DNA from: Planctomycetaceae bacterium | Lineage (GTDB): Bacteria; Planctomycetota; Planctomycetia; Planctomycetales; Planctomycetaceae | DNA: 40,415 nt | Direction: 5' to 3' | Assembly: GCA_021732415.1 (NCBI GenBank) | Contig: JAKFVC010000150.1 | Coordinates: 1 to 40,415, forward strand | Shown: piece by piece, positions 39,467 to 40,415 of the stretch | Layout: the number at the start of each line of letters is the position of its first letter | Position numbering within the stretch: position 1 is the first letter of the stretch | Notes under the pieces: model-generated | What the model was told of the DNA's origin: nothing | Seen by the model: the letters and a program-made list of their open reading frames with translations, nothing else | Databases searched by the model: none | Position numbers and translations under genes: made by a program

Positions 39467-40230
39467 GGGGTTTTCAATCCACCAAACCGGCGATCACGCG
39501 CCGCATAGTCCTTCAACGCCGCAATTAAATCGGGTCGCCGGAACTCGGGCCAGCATTTTTCTGTCACCCATAATTCGGCATAACTGATCTGCCACAATAA
39601 AAAGTTACTGATCCGCATTTCGCCTGCCGTGCGAATGACGAGATCTGGATCAGGCATCCCCGCCGTATAGAGCCGAGAGGTGATCGTCTCTTCGCTGACT
39701 TCTGCGGGGTCCAAAGTCCCGGCGGCAACTTCCCGGGCGATCTGCTGGACGGCGTCCGACAGTTCACTCCGACTTCCGTAATTGACCGCCAGGCAGAGAC
39801 ACATGCCACGATTATTCTGGCTGGCATCAAGCGTTCTCTGAACCTCGCGCAGCACGCCCGGAGTCAAACCCTCCTGTCTGCCAATCATGGCAAAGCGGAG
39901 ATCCTGCCGCATGATCTCCTTACGTTCCTCGACCAGATATTGCTCCAGCAAGCGCAACAGTAGATCGAGCTCACGCTTGGGCCGCTTCCAATTCTCGCTG
40001 CTCAGGCAATACAGGGTAAGTTGTTCGATGCCCAGGCGGGCCGATTCTTCCACAATGGTCCGGACACTGGCGACTCCCCTGCGGTGGCCCTCCACGCGTA
40101 GCAAACCTCGCTGTTGAGCCCAGCGTCCGTTGCCATCCATGATCACAGCGATGTGACGCGGCAATCGATCAGCCTGTAAGCCCTCTGCAGCGAGCAGTTC
40201 CAAAGCCGTGGAAGACACCACGTAGCACAT
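39463..40230 (-). CDS. uppS: Isoprenyl transferase (undecaprenyl diphosphate synthase) UppS
   Basis: The protein has 255 residues from the ATG at 40230. It condenses isopentenyl diphosphate onto farnesyl diphosphate to make the C55 carrier lipid. The catalytic Asp lies in HIAVIMDGNGRWA (about residue 32). Further family motifs: GHRRGVASVRTIVEESARLGIEQLTLYCLSSENWKRP, NYGSRSELSDA, DPDLVIRTAGEMRISNFLLWQISYAELWVTEKCWPEF. Length is normal for the cis-prenyltransferase family. The start is unsure: GAGG touches the ATG, and the GTG at 40221 has better spacing (9 nt); a TTG at 40236 is also possible. The stop codon lies inside a REP-like unit. The stretch from 40231 to the window end shows nothing definite. 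Confidence 0.95.
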   Translation of the reverse strand: MCYVVSSTALELLAAEGLQADRLPRHIAVIMDGNGRWAQQRGLLRVEGHRRGVASVRTIVEESARLGIEQLTLYCLSSENWKRPKRELDLLLRLLEQYLVEERKEIMRQDLRFAMIGRQEGLTPGVLREVQRTLDASQNNRGMCLCLAVNYGSRSELSDAVQQIAREVAAGTLDPAEVSEETITSRLYTAGMPDPDLVIRTAGEMRISNFLLWQISYAELWVTEKCWPEFRRPDLIAALKDYAARDRRFGGLKTP

Positions 40231-40415
40231 CCTCAATCAAGAATTTCCGAACCTCGACGGGCGGCCAACGAGAACGTCAGCGGCCAGTCGCTCCATGTGG
40301 TTCGTATTCTGGCGACTTTCGGCGCTGCAGCCAAGAGTCTGCCCGGGAGGTTGGAACGTGTTTAAGGAATCGCGGGCAGCAGGTAGATAGCCGATTGCCT
40401 TGATCTAGCTCCCCT

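Overview
The window reads as chromosomal DNA of a planctomycete. The evidence is gene content: a PSD1/planctomycete-type cytochrome C protein, a DUF1501 protein with a twin-arginine leader, a double DUF1080 (3-keto-disaccharide hydrolase) protein, a secreted DUF1573 protein, and two large Ser/Thr kinases with planctomycete-style architectures (N-terminal module plus FHA and tail anchor; kinase plus long Pro/Ser/Lys-rich linker plus membrane span plus beta-helix-like ectodomain). Genus cannot be fixed from sequence reading alone. No rRNA, tRNA, CRISPR array, phage or transposase gene was seen.

Layout. 84-3909: divergent translation genes ettA (-) and mnmG (+). 4046-8937: PSD1 cytochrome protein and an unassigned polytopic membrane protein (both +). 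9083-18462: an efflux locus made of a TetR regulator (-), diverging across a visible operator from an RND adaptor and two complete HAE1-type RND pumps in tandem (+). 18619-20550: a membrane-anchored cysteine-poor redoxin-fold protein and the DUF1080 protein (-). 21199-24947: FHA-containing kinase and DUF1501 protein (+). 25121-34372: a 1459-residue receptor-like kinase, a PAS/GAF/degenerate-receiver protein and an NHLRC2-like thioredoxin/NHL-propeller protein (all -). 35400-36536: DUF1573 protein (+). 36947-40230: secreted PHP-domain protein, cdsA and uppS (-), the last two being envelope lipid genes.

The genes are mostly ordinary for the phylum. The most unusual part is the intergenic DNA. 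Almost every gap, especially between convergent genes, holds palindromic elements: several families of REP-like units (5' GTAG, a short perfect stem, and often a GTAA or GTTA loop), often as head-to-head pairs; an 84-bp or longer GGGAGG-type inverted element in four paired copies and one half copy, one copy having perfect 60-bp arms; and long low-complexity inverted repeats. Some units supply a stop codon or abut a ribosome binding site. This resembles REP/BIME biology, but no RAYT transposase gene lies in the window.

How genes may work together. The TetR-adaptor-RND-RND set is one regulated efflux system whose outer-membrane channel must be elsewhere. The PAS/GAF/pseudo-receiver protein and the beta-helix kinase are co-oriented and may form one signalling unit (inference). 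uppS and cdsA supply undecaprenyl diphosphate and CDP-diacylglycerol for envelope synthesis.
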